A stretch of DNA of 29,681 nucleotides, taken from NCBI GenBank assembly GCA_910579595.1, contig CAJTVM010000030.1, positions 1 to 29,681 of the forward strand. Direction: 5' to 3'. The position numbers were made by a program, and so were the translations under genes. Position 1 is the stretch's first letter. Each line of letters begins with the position of its first letter. The notes beneath the pieces were generated by a model that worked only from the letters and a program-made list of their open reading frames with translations, searched no databases and was not told where the DNA came from. Shown piece by piece: positions 1-8,201 of the stretch. The DNA comes from an uncultured Oscillospiraceae bacterium. GTDB lineage: Bacteria; Bacillota; Clostridia; Oscillospirales; Oscillospiraceae.

Positions 1-167
1 CGTGTCAAGCGCCCATTGCTGTAAACTCTATCCGGAGCAACGCCGTGGGAACACATACAGGCCGGCCCGGCCGTGTTCAGGAGGCGGCTGGAGCGTACCG
101 GCGACGGTACGTCGAGATAGATGGCTGTCTTAAATGACAGAACCCGGCTTACAGGCTTACTTGCACC
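1..167 (+). ncRNA. rnpB: RNase P RNA, 3' part (5' end cut by window edge)
   Basis: This is the catalytic RNA of RNase P, which matures the 5' ends of tRNAs. The block GTAAACTCTATCCGGAGCAA (20-39) matches the conserved GTAAACTC...CCGGAGCAA segment of bacterial RNase P RNA. The 3' block GACAGAACCCGGCTTACAGG (136-155) matches the near-universal ACAGAACCCGGCTTA end. The spacing between the two blocks and the stem-loops in between fit a type A-like RNA. The 5' half lies outside the window. The 3' end near 167 is judged by analogy with E. coli rnpB, and a hairpin terminator follows at once. Confidence 0.95.
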
Positions 168-169
168 AC

Positions 170-202
170 ACACGGGGCTCCGAAAGGGGCCCTGTGTTTT
201 CT
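170..202 (+). terminator. Intrinsic terminator of rnpB
   Basis: A 12-bp stem (170-181 with 186-197, two G-U pairs) closed by a GAAA tetraloop is followed by TTTTCTT. It sits directly after the RNase P RNA and should end that transcript. Confidence 0.85.
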
Positions 203-258
203 TGTCCATCCTGTCCCGCCTCCGGCGGATCCTTTCCACAATTTTTTTCATTTGTCCG

Positions 259-287
259 TTGCGCTTGTCCCTTATCTACTATATAAT
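259..287 (+). promoter_or_regulatory. Probable sigma-A promoter of the pyr operon
   Basis: A perfect -10 box TATAAT (282-287) lies 17 bp downstream of a weak -35 TTGCGC (259-264) in an AT-rich stretch. Predicted transcription start is near 294, leaving a leader of about 40 nt. I see no attenuator hairpin in that short leader, so PyrR-type attenuation is not evident here. Confidence 0.55.
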
Positions 288-335
288 AAATAAAATGTCT
301 ATAATACATCCATTTACGATGGGAGGAATCAGCCT

Positions 336-1610
336 TTGCAGCTTCTGATCAAGGGCGGGCGGGTCATTGACCCCGCCCATAGCATTGATGGTCATTTGGA
401 CGTCTATATTGAAGATGGAACCATCGCACGGCTGGGAACGGATCTCCATGTCCCCGGCGCACAGATTCTGGACGCGTCCGGGCTGATTGCCGCCCCGGGG
501 TTGGTGGATATACACGTCCATCTCCGGGAACCGGGGTTTGAGGCCAAGGAAACTGTGGCCACCGGCTGTGCCGCCGCGGCCAAGGGCGGCGTGACCACCC
601 TGGTGGCCATGCCCAACACCCGCCCCGCTACGGACTGTCCGGAAATTGTGGCTCTGGTGCGGGACAAGGCCGCCCCCACCGGGGTAAATGTCCTCCCCGC
701 CGGGGCGGTGACCGTGGGTCAAAAGGGGCAGGAACTCACCGATTTTGCCGCGCTGAAAGCGGCTGGCGTCCCCGCCCTCACCGATGACGGCGTACCCATC
801 CAAAACCTTGCCCTGCTCCGGCAGGCCATGCGAGGGGCCAAAAAGCTGGGCCTTCCCCTGCTGGATCACTGTGAGGACCGGGACATGGTGCAGAACTACG
901 CCGTCAATGAGGGGGAGGCGTCCCGTAAGCTGGGCCTCCCTGGCCGCCCCGCCATTGCGGAGGAGCTGCAAATCATGCGAGACGTGATGCTGGCGGAGGA
1001 AACCGGGGCCCACGTCCACATCTGCCACATCTCCACCGGCAAAGGGGTGGATATCGTCCGGCAGGCCAAGGCCAGGAGCGTCCGCGTCACCTGTGAAACC
1101 TGCCCCCAGTATTTCACCCTCACCGAGGACGAAGTGTTCCGCCAGGGCGCCATGGCACGGGTCAACCCGCCCCTGCGCACCCAGGCGGACGTGGAGGCAA
1201 TTCGGGCTGGGCTGGCGGACGGTGCCATCGACGCCATTGTTACCGACCACGCCCCACACACCGCCGGGGAAAAGTCAAAGCCCCTCCCTGACGCCCCCAG
1301 CGGCATGGTTGGGTTGGAGACCTCCCTGGCCCTGTCCCTCACCGGGCTGTACCACAGCGGATTGCTGCCCCTGAGCCGGGTGGTATCCCTCATGTCCGCC
1401 TCCCCCGCCGCCCTATTGGGGCTGGACAAGGGAACCTTGGGCATGGGCCGGGACGCCGACCTGATTCTGTTTGATCCGAATCTGGAATGGACCATCGACA
1501 AAGAAAAATTTGTCTCCAAGGGCCGCAACACCCCCTTTCACGCCCGCACCGTGCGGGGTAAAGTCAAATATACCATTTCCCAGGGAAATATCATCTATCA
1601 GGAGGACTGA
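336..1610 (+). CDS. pyrC: Dihydroorotase
   Basis: This 424-aa zinc metalloenzyme interconverts N-carbamoyl-aspartate and dihydroorotate, the third step of de novo pyrimidine synthesis, in the cytoplasm. The metal-binding motif DIHVHLREPG is at residues 59-68 and the catalytic-region TDHAPH has its Asp at 304, as in the class I amidohydrolase-type dihydroorotase of Gram-positive bacteria. Length is normal for that class. The start is TTG at 336: GGGAGG (321-326) lies 9 nt upstream and the resulting MQLLIKGGRVIDP is the usual N-terminus. It is the first gene of a pyr operon; pyrF follows after 3 nt. Confidence 0.96.
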   Translation: MQLLIKGGRVIDPAHSIDGHLDVYIEDGTIARLGTDLHVPGAQILDASGLIAAPGLVDIHVHLREPGFEAKETVATGCAAAAKGGVTTLVAMPNTRPATDCPEIVALVRDKAAPTGVNVLPAGAVTVGQKGQELTDFAALKAAGVPALTDDGVPIQNLALLRQAMRGAKKLGLPLLDHCEDRDMVQNYAVNEGEASRKLGLPGRPAIAEELQIMRDVMLAEETGAHVHICHISTGKGVDIVRQAKARSVRVTCETCPQYFTLTEDEVFRQGAMARVNPPLRTQADVEAIRAGLADGAIDAIVTDHAPHTAGEKSKPLPDAPSGMVGLETSLALSLTGLYHSGLLPLSRVVSLMSASPAALLGLDKGTLGMGRDADLILFDPNLEWTIDKEKFVSKGRNTPFHARTVRGKVKYTISQGNIIYQED

Positions 1611-1613
1611 ACC

Positions 1614-2537
1614 ATGTCATTCGACGTATTGCAGAGCAAAATCAAGGCAAAAAGGAATCCAACCGTGGCCGGACTGGACGCCCGTGTGGAGTATATCCCC
1701 CCGTTTATTCTGAAAAAACACACCGGCAAGCACGGCGAAACCCTGGAGGCCGCCGCCCGGGCGGTGCTGGAATTCGACTGCGGCCTCATTGACGCGCTGG
1801 CGGACGTGGTACCCGCCGTGAAGCCCCAGTCCGCCTATTTTGAAATGCTGGGTTGGCAGGGCATGAAAGCGCTGGAGGAAGTGATTGCCTATGCCAAAGA
1901 AAAGGATCTGTTCGTCATCGCCGACATCAAGCGGGGCGACATCGGCACCACTGCCGCCGCGTACAGCGAGGCGTGGCTGGGGGTAACTCAGGTAGGCAGT
2001 ACCGCCTGCCCCGTGTTCGACGCCGACTGCGTCACCCTCAACGGCTACATGGGATCCGACGCCATCAACCCCTTTTTGAAGGACTGCACCAGCAGGGATA
2101 AATGTGCGTTTGTGCTGGCTAAGACCTCCAACCCCTCCTCTGTGGAGCTTCAGGACATCGTGGCGGGGGATCGGTTGGTGTACACCGCCATGGGCGACCT
2201 CATCCAGCGTTTGGGCCAGGGCACCGCAGGCAAATGCGGCTACCAGGCTCTGGGGGCGGTAGTGGGTGCCACCCACCCCTCCGTCCTGAAGGAGTTGCGC
2301 TACCGCCTGGACAAGGTGTTTTTCCTGGTACCCGGCTACGGGGCCCAGGGCGGCACTGCCGCCGACGTACGGTTTGCCTTTGACGAGCTGGGCCGGGGAG
2401 CCATTGTCAACGCCTCCCGCTCCATCATGTGCGCATGGCAGAAAACCGGAAAAGACGGCGCGGACTACCAGGAAGCCGCCCGCACCGCCGCAGAAAAGAT
2501 GCGGGATGAAATTAAAGAATACGTCACTATCCTATAA
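1614..2537 (+). CDS. pyrF: Orotidine 5'-phosphate decarboxylase, long (type 2) form
   Basis: It decarboxylates OMP to UMP, the last step of de novo UMP synthesis. The active-site motif ADIKRGDIG supplies Asp104, Lys106 and Asp109, the Asp-Lys-Asp set of the orotidylate decarboxylase TIM barrel. At 307 aa it belongs to the longer type 2 form found in clostridia and mycobacteria rather than the roughly 235-aa Bacillus/E. coli form. ATG at 1614 follows AGGAGGACTGA, so its SD lies across the end of pyrC and the two are probably translationally coupled. pyrK follows. Confidence 0.96.
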   Translation: MSFDVLQSKIKAKRNPTVAGLDARVEYIPPFILKKHTGKHGETLEAAARAVLEFDCGLIDALADVVPAVKPQSAYFEMLGWQGMKALEEVIAYAKEKDLFVIADIKRGDIGTTAAAYSEAWLGVTQVGSTACPVFDADCVTLNGYMGSDAINPFLKDCTSRDKCAFVLAKTSNPSSVELQDIVAGDRLVYTAMGDLIQRLGQGTAGKCGYQALGAVVGATHPSVLKELRYRLDKVFFLVPGYGAQGGTAADVRFAFDELGRGAIVNASRSIMCAWQKTGKDGADYQEAARTAAEKMRDEIKEYVTIL

Positions 2538-2560
2538 TGGGACACAATTGGGGGTATATT

Positions 2561-3346
2561 ATGCCGATTCAGCAAATTTGTACGGTCATCTCGATGGATC
2601 AGCTTGATGGCAACACCTGGTGGATGGTGCTGGAGGCGGGCAAACTGGTGGAAAAACACGGCCTGCGGGGCGGGCAGTTTTTACATATCAAATGTGGGGA
2701 TGATCAGCTTCTCCGCCGCCCCATCTCAGTGGCCATCACAGGGTGGGACGAGCCGGAGGATCTGGTGACGCTGATTTTTGAGGTTCGGGGCGAAGGCACA
2801 AAATGGCTGTCCCAGCGGAAGATTGGAGACAAGCTGGACATTTTGGGTCCCTTGGGCAACGGCTTTGATGTATCAAAGGAAGGCCGCTACCTTTTGGTGG
2901 GGGGCGGCATCGGCGTGCCACCGCTGATTGAATACGGAGAACACATGAAATGGCCTCGGGTGGCTGTGCTGGGTTTTCGTACCAAGGACAAGGCGTTCCC
3001 CGCCGTCACCAGCCGCTTTGAGGAAAACTGCGCAAAGACTTATATCTGCACCGATGATGGAACGCTGGGCCGTCACGGCTTTGTGGCCGGCCAGATGCGG
3101 GATATCCTTGCCAAGGATAAGGACTTTACAGCAATTCTGGCCTGCGGCCCCAAGCCCATGCTGAAAAATGTGGCAACGGTGGCGGCAGAGTTTGGCATCC
3201 CCTGCCAGGTATCCATGGAGGAGCGCATGGGATGCGGCGTGGGGGCCTGCCTGGTGTGCGCCACCCCCATGAAGGACGGCACCATGAAGCACGTCTGCAA
3301 GGACGGTCCGGTATTCGACGCGGAGGAGGTGGACTGGGATGCTTGA
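2561..3346 (+). CDS. pyrK: Dihydroorotate dehydrogenase B, FAD/[2Fe-2S] electron-transfer subunit
   Basis: This 261-aa subunit passes electrons from the PyrD FMN to NAD+ through FAD and a 2Fe-2S cluster. Visible motifs are the flavin-binding RRPIS (52-56), the nucleotide-binding GGGIGVPPL (114-122), CGPKPML (195-201), and the cluster ligands Cys225, Cys230, Cys233 and Cys246 (C-x4-C-x2-C-x12-C). An in-frame ATG at 2537 overlaps the pyrF stop region but lacks an SD. ATG at 2561 has GGGGG (2550-2554) 6 nt upstream and gives the usual MPIQQ-type start, so I prefer it. The gene ends 8 nt inside pyrD. Confidence 0.95.
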   Translation: MPIQQICTVISMDQLDGNTWWMVLEAGKLVEKHGLRGGQFLHIKCGDDQLLRRPISVAITGWDEPEDLVTLIFEVRGEGTKWLSQRKIGDKLDILGPLGNGFDVSKEGRYLLVGGGIGVPPLIEYGEHMKWPRVAVLGFRTKDKAFPAVTSRFEENCAKTYICTDDGTLGRHGFVAGQMRDILAKDKDFTAILACGPKPMLKNVATVAAEFGIPCQVSMEERMGCGVGACLVCATPMKDGTMKHVCKDGPVFDAEEVDWDA

Positions 3347-4361
3347 GCGGGAAAAGTTTCATTTTCAGCCTGAAATTGTTGTCGGGCAAAGGGAAAACGG
3401 TCAAAAAATGGAACAAACCTTCCCTGTCCCCGAGCCACCGGACACCTCCCACATTGACATGACCGTTGACCTGGCAGGTGTCACCTTGAAAAATCCAGTG
3501 GTGGTGGCCTCCGGCACCTTCGGCTTTGGGCGGGAGTACAGCCAGTTCTTCGACCTGTCTGAGCTGGGCGCCATCTGCTGTAAAGGTTTAACCCTATATC
3601 CCCGGGAGGGCAACCCCTCCCCCCGGATTGCCGAAACTCCCATGGGCATTCTCAACTCCGTGGGCCTGCAAAACCCCGGCGTGGATACCTTTATCCAACA
3701 CGAGCTTCCCTTCCTGCGCCAGCATGACGTAAAAGTCATTGCCAACATTTCCGGAAACACCCCGGAGGAGTACGGCGTCATGTGCGAAAAACTGTCCCAG
3801 GCCAGAGTTGACATGATCGAGGTTAACATCTCCTGCCCCAACGTTAAAGCGGGCGGTTTGGCCTATGGCACCCGCCCAGAGCTGGCGGCGGAGGTCACAA
3901 AAGTGGCCAAGGCCCATGCCGCCGCCCCAGTAATGGTAAAGCTCTCCCCCAACGTCACCGACATCACCGAAATCGCAAAGGCCGTGGCGGATGCGGGGGC
4001 GGATGCCCTGTCCCTCATCAACACCCTGCGGGGGATGCGCATCGATGTGAATACACGCCGCCCCATTTTGAAAATGAACACCGGGGGCCTGTCCGGCCCC
4101 GCCGTCCTCCCTGTGGCGGTGCGCATGGTGTGGGAGGTGGCCCGCGCCGTGAATCTGCCCATTTTAGGCATGGGCGGGGTATCCAGGGGCGAGGACGCCG
4201 CCCAACTCATGCTGGCGGGGGCGTCCTCCGTGGCAGTGGGCACCGCCCTGTTCGCCGACCCCTACGCCCCGATCAAGGTACGGGACGGACTGGCGGAAAT
4301 CGCCGCAAAACAGAGCCTGTCCGCTGTACGGGCGCTCACCGGCGGCGTACAGCCTTGGTAA
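3339..4361 (+). CDS. pyrD: Dihydroorotate dehydrogenase B, catalytic FMN subunit
   Basis: It oxidises dihydroorotate to orotate as the partner of PyrK in the class 1B (NAD-linked) enzyme. The class 1 catalytic cysteine is Cys166 in NISCPN, and the FMN/phosphate motifs GMGGVSRGEDA and SVAVGTALFADPY lie toward the C-terminus. The conserved family start (TVDLAGVTLKNPVVVASG) begins only at residue 42, so the protein from ATG 3339 carries about 40 extra residues. That ATG has the best SD, GGAGGAGG (3322-3329), 9 nt upstream inside pyrK. In-frame ATGs at 3408 and 3459 have poor SDs. The start is therefore less certain than the function. Confidence 0.95.
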   Translation: MLEREKFHFQPEIVVGQRENGQKMEQTFPVPEPPDTSHIDMTVDLAGVTLKNPVVVASGTFGFGREYSQFFDLSELGAICCKGLTLYPREGNPSPRIAETPMGILNSVGLQNPGVDTFIQHELPFLRQHDVKVIANISGNTPEEYGVMCEKLSQARVDMIEVNISCPNVKAGGLAYGTRPELAAEVTKVAKAHAAAPVMVKLSPNVTDITEIAKAVADAGADALSLINTLRGMRIDVNTRRPILKMNTGGLSGPAVLPVAVRMVWEVARAVNLPILGMGGVSRGEDAAQLMLAGASSVAVGTALFADPYAPIKVRDGLAEIAAKQSLSAVRALTGGVQPW

Positions 4362-4382
4362 TAGAGAAAGAAGGCATAGCAA

Positions 4383-5528
4383 ATGACTACGATTTATCTC
4401 ATTCGCCACGCCCAGGCGGAGGGCAACCTCTACCGCCGGTGCCACAGCTGGCACAACGGGCTGATCACCGTCAAGGGCCGCGCCCAGATCGAGGCACTGG
4501 AGCGGCGGTTTGAGGGCGTCCATTTTGACGCGGTGTACTCCAGCGACCTCTACCGCACCATGACTACAGCCCGGGCCATCTACCGCACCCGCGACCTCCA
4601 TCTGCACATCGATCCCGATCTGCGGGAGATTGGCGCTGGAGTGTGGGAGGATGTACCCTGGGGCCAGCTGCTCCACGACCACAGGGGTAGCCTTACCGCC
4701 TTTCTCCGCTGCGATCCCAACTGGCAGGTGGAGGGCAGCGAAACCTTCCCCGCTGTCCGCCGGCGGATGGCCCGGGCCATCCGCCGCATCGCCGCCGCCC
4801 ACCCGGGGCAGACGGTGGCGGTGGTGTCCCACGGCTGCGCCATCCGGGCGGGACTGTCCGCTTTCCTGGGACTGGAGTCTGCGCAGATGTGCCAGATCCC
4901 GTTGGGCGACAACACCAGCGTAGCCCGGCTGGAGGCAGAAAACGGGCAGATCCGGGTATATCGATACAACGATGAAAGTCACCTTCCCAACTCCGACATC
5001 CCCAAGGCCAGCATCTCCTATGGCATTGCGGGTATGGAGCGTAACGCCCTGCGCTTCCAGTCTCTTCTTCTGCCTCAGGAGCGAGAGCAGTACCTTGCCG
5101 CCCGCCGGGACGGCTGGCAGGCCAGCCACGGGACAATGGACAGCTTTGATGGAGAGGCGTTCCTGCGCACAGCGGAGCAAAACAGTGCCCACGCCCCGGA
5201 AAGCGTCCTGCTCGCCCTGCTGGGGGACACCCCGGTCGGGGTGCTCCAGATGGATTGGGAACAGGAGGCAGACCTGCGGGTAGGCCGTGTGCCGTTCTTC
5301 TATATGAATCCGGATTTCCGCTCCAAGGGGCTGGGGGTTCAACTCCTTGGCCACGCGGTGTGCACCTACCGGGCCATGGGGCGGCAGTTCCTCCGTCTGC
5401 GGTGCGCGCCGGAAAATGAGAGGGCAAAAAAGTTTTACCTTTCCCACGGCTTTTATAAGGTAGGGGAAGAACCCGGCGGCATCGGCCACCTGGACACCAT
5501 GGAGAAGTATATCGGGCTGGAGCTTTGA
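4383..5528 (+). CDS. Fusion: histidine phosphatase (PGM-like) + GNAT N-acetyltransferase
   Basis: This 381-aa protein has two enzyme domains. Residues 1-195 are a phosphoglycerate-mutase-like histidine phosphatase with the phospho-accepting RHA motif (Arg8, His9), SSDLYRT near 53-59, the acid region around Glu82, and the second catalytic histidine His150 in VVSHG. Residues 215-381 are a GNAT fold with acetyl-CoA motif A around FRSKGLG (312-318) and the C-terminal FYLSHGFYKVGE. The substrates are unknown. It follows pyrD by 21 nt with an AAGAAGG SD and overlaps the next gene by 4 nt, so it is probably co-transcribed with the pyr genes, although no direct pyrimidine role is visible. Confidence 0.88.
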   Translation: MTTIYLIRHAQAEGNLYRRCHSWHNGLITVKGRAQIEALERRFEGVHFDAVYSSDLYRTMTTARAIYRTRDLHLHIDPDLREIGAGVWEDVPWGQLLHDHRGSLTAFLRCDPNWQVEGSETFPAVRRRMARAIRRIAAAHPGQTVAVVSHGCAIRAGLSAFLGLESAQMCQIPLGDNTSVARLEAENGQIRVYRYNDESHLPNSDIPKASISYGIAGMERNALRFQSLLLPQEREQYLAARRDGWQASHGTMDSFDGEAFLRTAEQNSAHAPESVLLALLGDTPVGVLQMDWEQEADLRVGRVPFFYMNPDFRSKGLGVQLLGHAVCTYRAMGRQFLRLRCAPENERAKKFYLSHGFYKVGEEPGGIGHLDTMEKYIGLEL

Positions 5529-5950
5529 GAAGGGACGTGTGCCTGTTGGATATTTTCTGGAAATTGCTGATCATCGCCTGTATCCTGCTGCCCTTGTTCT
5601 ATGCCCTCTACTATTTTGGTATCATGACCACCAGGGCTGGGGCAAGCTGGCTCCATACCGGCATCAGCTTGCCCACCCGCTGGGAGGGCTGCACCGCCGG
5701 AACCACTGGCTTTATGCGCAGAAACTTTGTAATTTTCAAAAAATACCGGAAGCTCTCCATCGAAACCGAGACAAATTCAGGCGCTATCGAATGTGAGGTC
5801 AGGGGAGCGGACGGCTCCCCCCTCTCCCCCGCTTCTGGCTCCTATGGCCGGGACGCCTCTTTTCTGATTGATGTCAGTCCCTGCAAACGCTGCATGGTCA
5901 CGCTGAAAATGACGCAGTTCCATGGGCGGTTTCGCATTACACTTCAATAA
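5525..5950 (+). CDS. Small single-pass membrane protein, unknown function
   Basis: I do not recognise this 141-aa protein. Residues about 9-33 (DIFWKLLIIACILLPLFYAL...) form one N-terminal membrane segment or uncleaved signal anchor. The rest looks like a compact extracytoplasmic beta-rich domain with the pair CKRC near residues 118-121. TTG at 5525 overlaps the upstream stop (TTGA), suggesting coupling. GTG 5537 and TTG 5546 are alternative starts; the latter is 11 nt after AGAAGGG. It is the last gene before a strong terminator and so probably closes the pyr transcript. Confidence 0.7.
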   Translation: MRRDVCLLDIFWKLLIIACILLPLFYALYYFGIMTTRAGASWLHTGISLPTRWEGCTAGTTGFMRRNFVIFKKYRKLSIETETNSGAIECEVRGADGSPLSPASGSYGRDASFLIDVSPCKRCMVTLKMTQFHGRFRITLQ

Positions 5951-5955
5951 GAGCC

Positions 5956-5987
5956 GCAGGGCGGCCGGGATTTCCCGGCCGCCCTGC
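5956..5987. terminator. Hairpin between convergent genes
   Basis: A perfect 15-bp GC-rich stem (5956-5970 with 5973-5987) lies between the stop of the 5525 gene (+) and the stop at 5994 (-). Weak T-rich tracts follow on both sides (TTCTTATT on +, CTCTTATT on -), so it probably serves both transcripts. Confidence 0.75.
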
Positions 5988-5993
5988 TTCTTA

Positions 5994-6377
5994 TTACCGC
6001 ATGGCTCGGCCAACATCGTTCGCCGCATCACCGATGGCATCGCCCGCGTCCCGGACGGCATTGCCCGCGCCCCGGGCCAGATCCCCGGCAGCGTCGCCGA
6101 TGTCGTCCATCACGTTGCCGCCATTGTTGGAACGGCTCTGGCTGTCGCCGCTGCCTTCGGGCAGGCCGTCGTTGTCCAGATCGTTGGTGCCGCCCGCGCC
6201 GCCGCCCATCATGGCGTCGTTGCCGTTGGCGCCGCCCGCGTCAGGGCTACTAGTGGAGCCGATCCCATTGTTGGCGGATTCCGCCGGGTTCACATCACCA
6301 TCCCGGTTGGCGGAGCAGCCTGTCAGGGCCAGGGCCAGCACAAATGCAATCGCCAAAGCAAAACGTCTCTTTTTCAT
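5994..6377 (-). CDS. Secreted lipoprotein with amphipathic Ala/Gly/Asp-rich tail
   Basis: This 127-aa protein has a lipoprotein signal peptide, MKKRRFALAIAFVLALALTGC, with lipobox ALTGC predicting lipidation at Cys21. The middle is low-complexity (Asn, Gly, Ser, Asp). The C-terminus repeats a GDAxxDxxRGAGxAxRDAGDAxGDA pattern, probably an amphipathic helix. No catalytic motif is visible. I take ATG 6377 because AGGAGG lies 7 nt upstream; ATG 6383 leaves only 1 nt. It is monocistronic, with its own promoter at 6417-6444. Its function is unknown, with a cell-envelope or sporulation role only a guess. Confidence 0.8.
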   Translation of the reverse strand: MKKRRFALAIAFVLALALTGCSANRDGDVNPAESANNGIGSTSSPDAGGANGNDAMMGGGAGGTNDLDNDGLPEGSGDSQSRSNNGGNVMDDIGDAAGDLARGAGNAVRDAGDAIGDAANDVGRAMR

Positions 6378-6416
6378 TTTCATGCCTCCTACAGATTCAT
6401 CGCTTTCCCGCCACTC

Positions 6417-6444
6417 ATTATGTGCCGAACTGGGCAAATTACAA
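6417..6444 (-). promoter_or_regulatory. Probable sigma-A promoter of the lipoprotein gene
   Basis: On the minus strand TTGTAA (6439-6444) and CATAAT (6417-6422) are separated by 16 bp, about 40 bp upstream of the lipoprotein start. Confidence 0.55.
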
Positions 6445-6584
6445 GCTGAAAAATTTTGTGGTTTTTCCAGCAAACCATTTTTTCGTTTTTAACCGCTCAC
6501 GCCGCACACTTTTTCCCTTTGGTGCATAAGCTGATACGAGGAAGCCCGGGAGGTTTCCCGAAACCTGATAAGGAGGAGTTGTCT

Positions 6585-6974
6585 ATGCCTCAGACCGGCT
6601 CTTTGATCGTCCGCGTATTTACCTCTCAGGCACAACTGCCTATCTCCGGCGCTACGGTGATCATCTCCAGCAGGGCGGAGGACAACCGGCACGATGTCTA
6701 TTCCATCCAAACTACTGACAGCAGCGGATCCACCAAGGCATTCCAGCTGGAGGCCCCCGAACTTGCCCTCAGCGAGTCCCCTGGTGGCGGCATCCCGTTT
6801 TCTAATTATTCCCTGGTAGTGGAACACCCGGAGTATTATCTGGCAACGTTTGAAAAATTGCAGATATTCCCCGGCGTGGAGACGGTGCAAAACGTACCCC
6901 TCACCCCCCTGCCCCAGCCCACCGCCGGACAGGACTCCGCCGAGCCGGTGGTAGTCACCCCCCAGCCGCTGTAA
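6585..6974 (+). CDS. Carboxypeptidase-regulatory-like / Ig-like beta-sandwich protein
   Basis: This 129-aa protein resembles the carboxypeptidase-regulatory/prealbumin fold: GSLIVRVFTSQAQLPISGATVII, then TTDSSGST (turn), YSLVVEHPEYYLATFEKLQIFPG and a Pro-rich tail. Such domains usually act as structural modules in surface or cell-wall-associated proteins. It has no signal peptide or membrane segment. ATG 6585 has AGGAGGAG (6571-6578) upstream. It lies 29 nt before the SpoIID-like gene and probably shares its transcript, so the three genes to 8738 look like a module. No good sigma-A promoter is seen in 6445-6584; CATA-containing elements near 6527 could suit a sporulation sigma factor, but this is weak. 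Confidence 0.72.
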   Translation: MPQTGSLIVRVFTSQAQLPISGATVIISSRAEDNRHDVYSIQTTDSSGSTKAFQLEAPELALSESPGGGIPFSNYSLVVEHPEYYLATFEKLQIFPGVETVQNVPLTPLPQPTAGQDSAEPVVVTPQPL

Positions 6975-7003
6975 CGGCCGTGCGTTTTTGAAAGGAGGCT
7001 CCC

Positions 7004-8188
7004 ATGCCTGTTACCGTTACACCCTACATACCCCGGACCATTACCGTCCACACCGGCCCGGCCAACCAGTGGGCGGAAAATGTCACTGTCTCTTTTCCAG
7101 ACTACATCAAAAACGTGGCCTCCAGCGAGATCTACCCCACCTGGCCGGAGGCCGCCCTGCGGGCTAATATTTTAGCCCAGATTTCCTTCGCCCTCAACCG
7201 GGTTTACACCGAATACTACCCCAGCCGGGGTTACGACTTCGACATCACTGGCTCCACTATGAACGACCAAAAGTTCATCAAAGGCCGCAGCACCTTTGAA
7301 AATGTGGATAATCTGGTGGATGAGCTGTTCACCACCTACATCCGCCGTTCCGGCTTTGTGGAGCCTCTGTCCGCCCGGTTCTGCAATGGCACCACCGTCA
7401 CCTGTGACGGCCTGTCTCAGTGGGGCAGCGAAGCGCTGGCCCGCCAGGGCAGCAACACAATGGATATCCTGCGCCACTATTATGGCGACAATATCGAGCT
7501 GGTGTCCAACGCCCCCATCCGGGATATCGCTTACTCCTACCCCGGCTATCCCCTGCAAAACGGCTCCTCCGGCAACTATGTCACCGTTTTGCAGGTCATG
7601 CTCAACCGCATTGCCAAAAACTACCCCGCCATCCCCCGCATTTACCCCGTGGACGGCATTTTCGGCGCCCAGACGGAGGTAGCGGTGAAGAACTTCCAGT
7701 CCATTTTTAACCTGACCTCCGACGGTATTGTGGGTCAGGCCACCTGGTATAAGCTGGTGTTCCTCTACGTGGGCGTTGCCAACCTGTCCGAACTGGTAAG
7801 CGAGGGCCAGCCCTTCACCCAGGTGCAGGGGCCCTCCGCTGGGATCACACTCCGGGAGGGCAGCACTGGAATCGCCGTGTCTGCGCTGCAATATTTCATC
7901 TCCATCATTGGCCAGTTTTCCTCCACCATCCCGGGCCTGTCCATCGATGGCATCTTCGGCCCCAAGACACGGGAGGCAGTGGAAGCAGCCCAAACCCGAT
8001 TTGGGCTGCCGGTCACCGGCACGGTGGACCGGGCCACCTGGCAGCGGCTGTACGACGAGTATCTGGGCATCGCCCGAACCGCCCTGGCCGGGGCCAATCT
8101 GCCCACCAACTCCCAGGAAATCCAAAATGCTGTGACTGCAGGCCAATTCCCGGGCTATAACCTTACCTACGGACAATCCAATACATGA
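7004..8188 (+). CDS. SpoIID/LytB-like protein with two C-terminal peptidoglycan-binding domains
   Basis: The N-terminal domain of this 394-aa protein (about 30-170) resembles SpoIID/LytB lytic transglycosylases: FPDYIKNVASSEIYPTWPEAAL matches the family YLxGVVxSEMPxxWPxEAL, so Glu42 is the likely catalytic acid. DGLSQWGSEALARQGSNTMDILRHYYG (135-161) matches the family HGVGMSQYGA...ILxHYY block. The Cys/His zinc-binding segment of SpoIID is not seen. Two PF01471-type peptidoglycan-binding repeats follow near 185-258 and 276-352, each ending in the DGIFGxxTxxAV / GxVxxATW pattern. There is no signal peptide. SD AAAGGAGG lies upstream of ATG 7004. A role in spore envelope peptidoglycan is inferred. 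Confidence 0.85.
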   Translation: MPVTVTPYIPRTITVHTGPANQWAENVTVSFPDYIKNVASSEIYPTWPEAALRANILAQISFALNRVYTEYYPSRGYDFDITGSTMNDQKFIKGRSTFENVDNLVDELFTTYIRRSGFVEPLSARFCNGTTVTCDGLSQWGSEALARQGSNTMDILRHYYGDNIELVSNAPIRDIAYSYPGYPLQNGSSGNYVTVLQVMLNRIAKNYPAIPRIYPVDGIFGAQTEVAVKNFQSIFNLTSDGIVGQATWYKLVFLYVGVANLSELVSEGQPFTQVQGPSAGITLREGSTGIAVSALQYFISIIGQFSSTIPGLSIDGIFGPKTREAVEAAQTRFGLPVTGTVDRATWQRLYDEYLGIARTALAGANLPTNSQEIQNAVTAGQFPGYNLTYGQSNT

Positions 8189-8201
8189 AAGGAAGGTTTT
8201 G

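Noticed and set aside
4164..5489. A 441-codon minus-strand frame opposite the phosphatase/GNAT fusion
   Set aside because: The + strand product has two intact catalytic domains; the minus product has no recognisable family and no SD.
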